From positions 1 to 20,063 of the forward strand of contig DAOOOW010000019.1 of NCBI GenBank assembly GCA_035387885.1: a DNA stretch of 20,063 nt. Reading direction: 5' to 3'. The DNA comes from DAOOOW01 sp035387885 (lineage in GTDB: Bacteria; Patescibacteriota; Patescibacteriia; UBA2196). Positions 19,795 through 20,063 of this stretch are shown here, piece after piece. Numbering within the stretch: the stretch's first letter is position 1; each line of letters begins with the position of its first letter. The translations under genes and the position numbers were made by a program. Below the pieces are notes generated by a model. It saw only the letters and a list, made by a program, of their open reading frames with translations. It was not told the DNA's origin and ran no database searches.

Positions 19795-20063
19795 TTAGCT
19801 TTTCCACAACCCATGAATATTGCAGTACGCGCGGGCCGACACATTTTCCGCGTCAACCATAAATACCGCCTCCGGCGCTTGCCCGGGTTTTAAATATTCC
19901 CGATATACTTTTTCACCAGCGATTAATTCTATCCATTCAATATAGTGAGCCTCTTCCATCGGATGCGGCACAGAACCAATTTTTACTTTATAACCGCCAT
20001 CAATTTTTTCAATCACCGGTGTGTGTTTTTCCATACCCTCATCAATATTTTTTTCTATCAAAA
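19795..20063 (-). CDS. Superoxide reductase (desulfoferrodoxin/neelaredoxin iron domain), 5' end outside window
   Basis: The visible 88 C-terminal residues match the SOR iron-binding domain: EKHTPVIEKIDGGYKVKIG, then SVPHPMEEAHYIEWIEL, LKPGQAPEAVF and the closing YCNIHGLWKS. The His of EKHTP, the His of VPHP, the His of EAHYI, and the Cys and His of YCNIHG are the expected Fe(His)4Cys ligands. The enzyme reduces superoxide to hydrogen peroxide without making oxygen, typical of anaerobes or microaerophiles. The frame is open to the right edge. The TTG at 20059-20061 is only the first start-like codon in view, and homologues extend further N-terminally, so the real start, and any N-terminal rubredoxin-like centre, is outside the window. 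Confidence 0.93.
   Translation of the reverse strand, partial: LIEKNIDEGMEKHTPVIEKIDGGYKVKIGSVPHPMEEAHYIEWIELIAGEKVYREYLKPGQAPEAVFMVDAENVSARAYCNIHGLWKS

Overview
The window looks like part of a Candidatus Patescibacteria (CPR) genome, probably a Parcubacteria-type lineage. This is inferred from AT-rich DNA, few Shine-Dalgarno sites, compact genes, a SWIB mini-protein, a DKNYY-repeat surface protein, a thrombospondin-type-3 Ca-binding protein, a KilA-N protein and a short AspRS without the bacterial GAD insert. TGA acts as a stop (for example at 6868-6870), so the recoded SR1/Gracilibacteria code is not in use. No rRNA or tRNA gene was seen.

Region 1 (1-10706) reads as an integron gene-cassette array. 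Ten attC-like sites (here attC0 to attC9) lie between genes that all point the same way. Each site has an R'' box ending in AAC, an L''/L' inverted repeat of about 10-11 bp, a folded centre of variable length, and an R' box GTT(or ATT)NNNN, usually followed by GAAAT. Cutting at G|TT gives cassettes C1 311-1242, C2 1243-2019, C3 2020-3205, C4 3206-3905, C5 3906-4883, C6 4884-8089, C7 8090-8900, C8 8901-9884 and C9 9885-10700. The strongest evidence is that the R'' box of several cassettes is complementary to the first bases of the same cassette, as expected if the cassette was once a circle. This pairing often runs 14-26 nt past the usual R box. No integrase gene is present; by the usual integron layout it would lie to the left of the window. 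Payloads are mostly membrane-anchored proteins with outer domains (C1, C2, C6, C8, C9), a methyltransferase (C3), an unknown soluble protein (C4), a short-chain dehydrogenase (C5) and a zinc metallopeptidase (C7). C6 is composite: two membrane proteins plus a KilA-N gene flanked by a 35-bp direct repeat and preceded by a 28-bp perfect palindrome.

Region 2 (10701-15966) holds plus-strand genes: a GH130-family glycoside phosphorylase/hydrolase whose leader resembles a cassette start, a two-TM PH-like protein, an Rnk-like protein overlapping a half-size MFS protein, a membrane-anchored protein of unknown function, a Na/Ca-exchanger-family transporter and a SAM methyltransferase.

Region 3 (15973-20063) holds a minus-strand charged protein, a divergent SWIB gene with a strong promoter and terminator, and a convergent minus-strand group: a superoxide reductase (cut by the window edge), a PsbP-like/DKNYY membrane protein and aspS. 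These look like stable housekeeping genes, in contrast to the cassette region.
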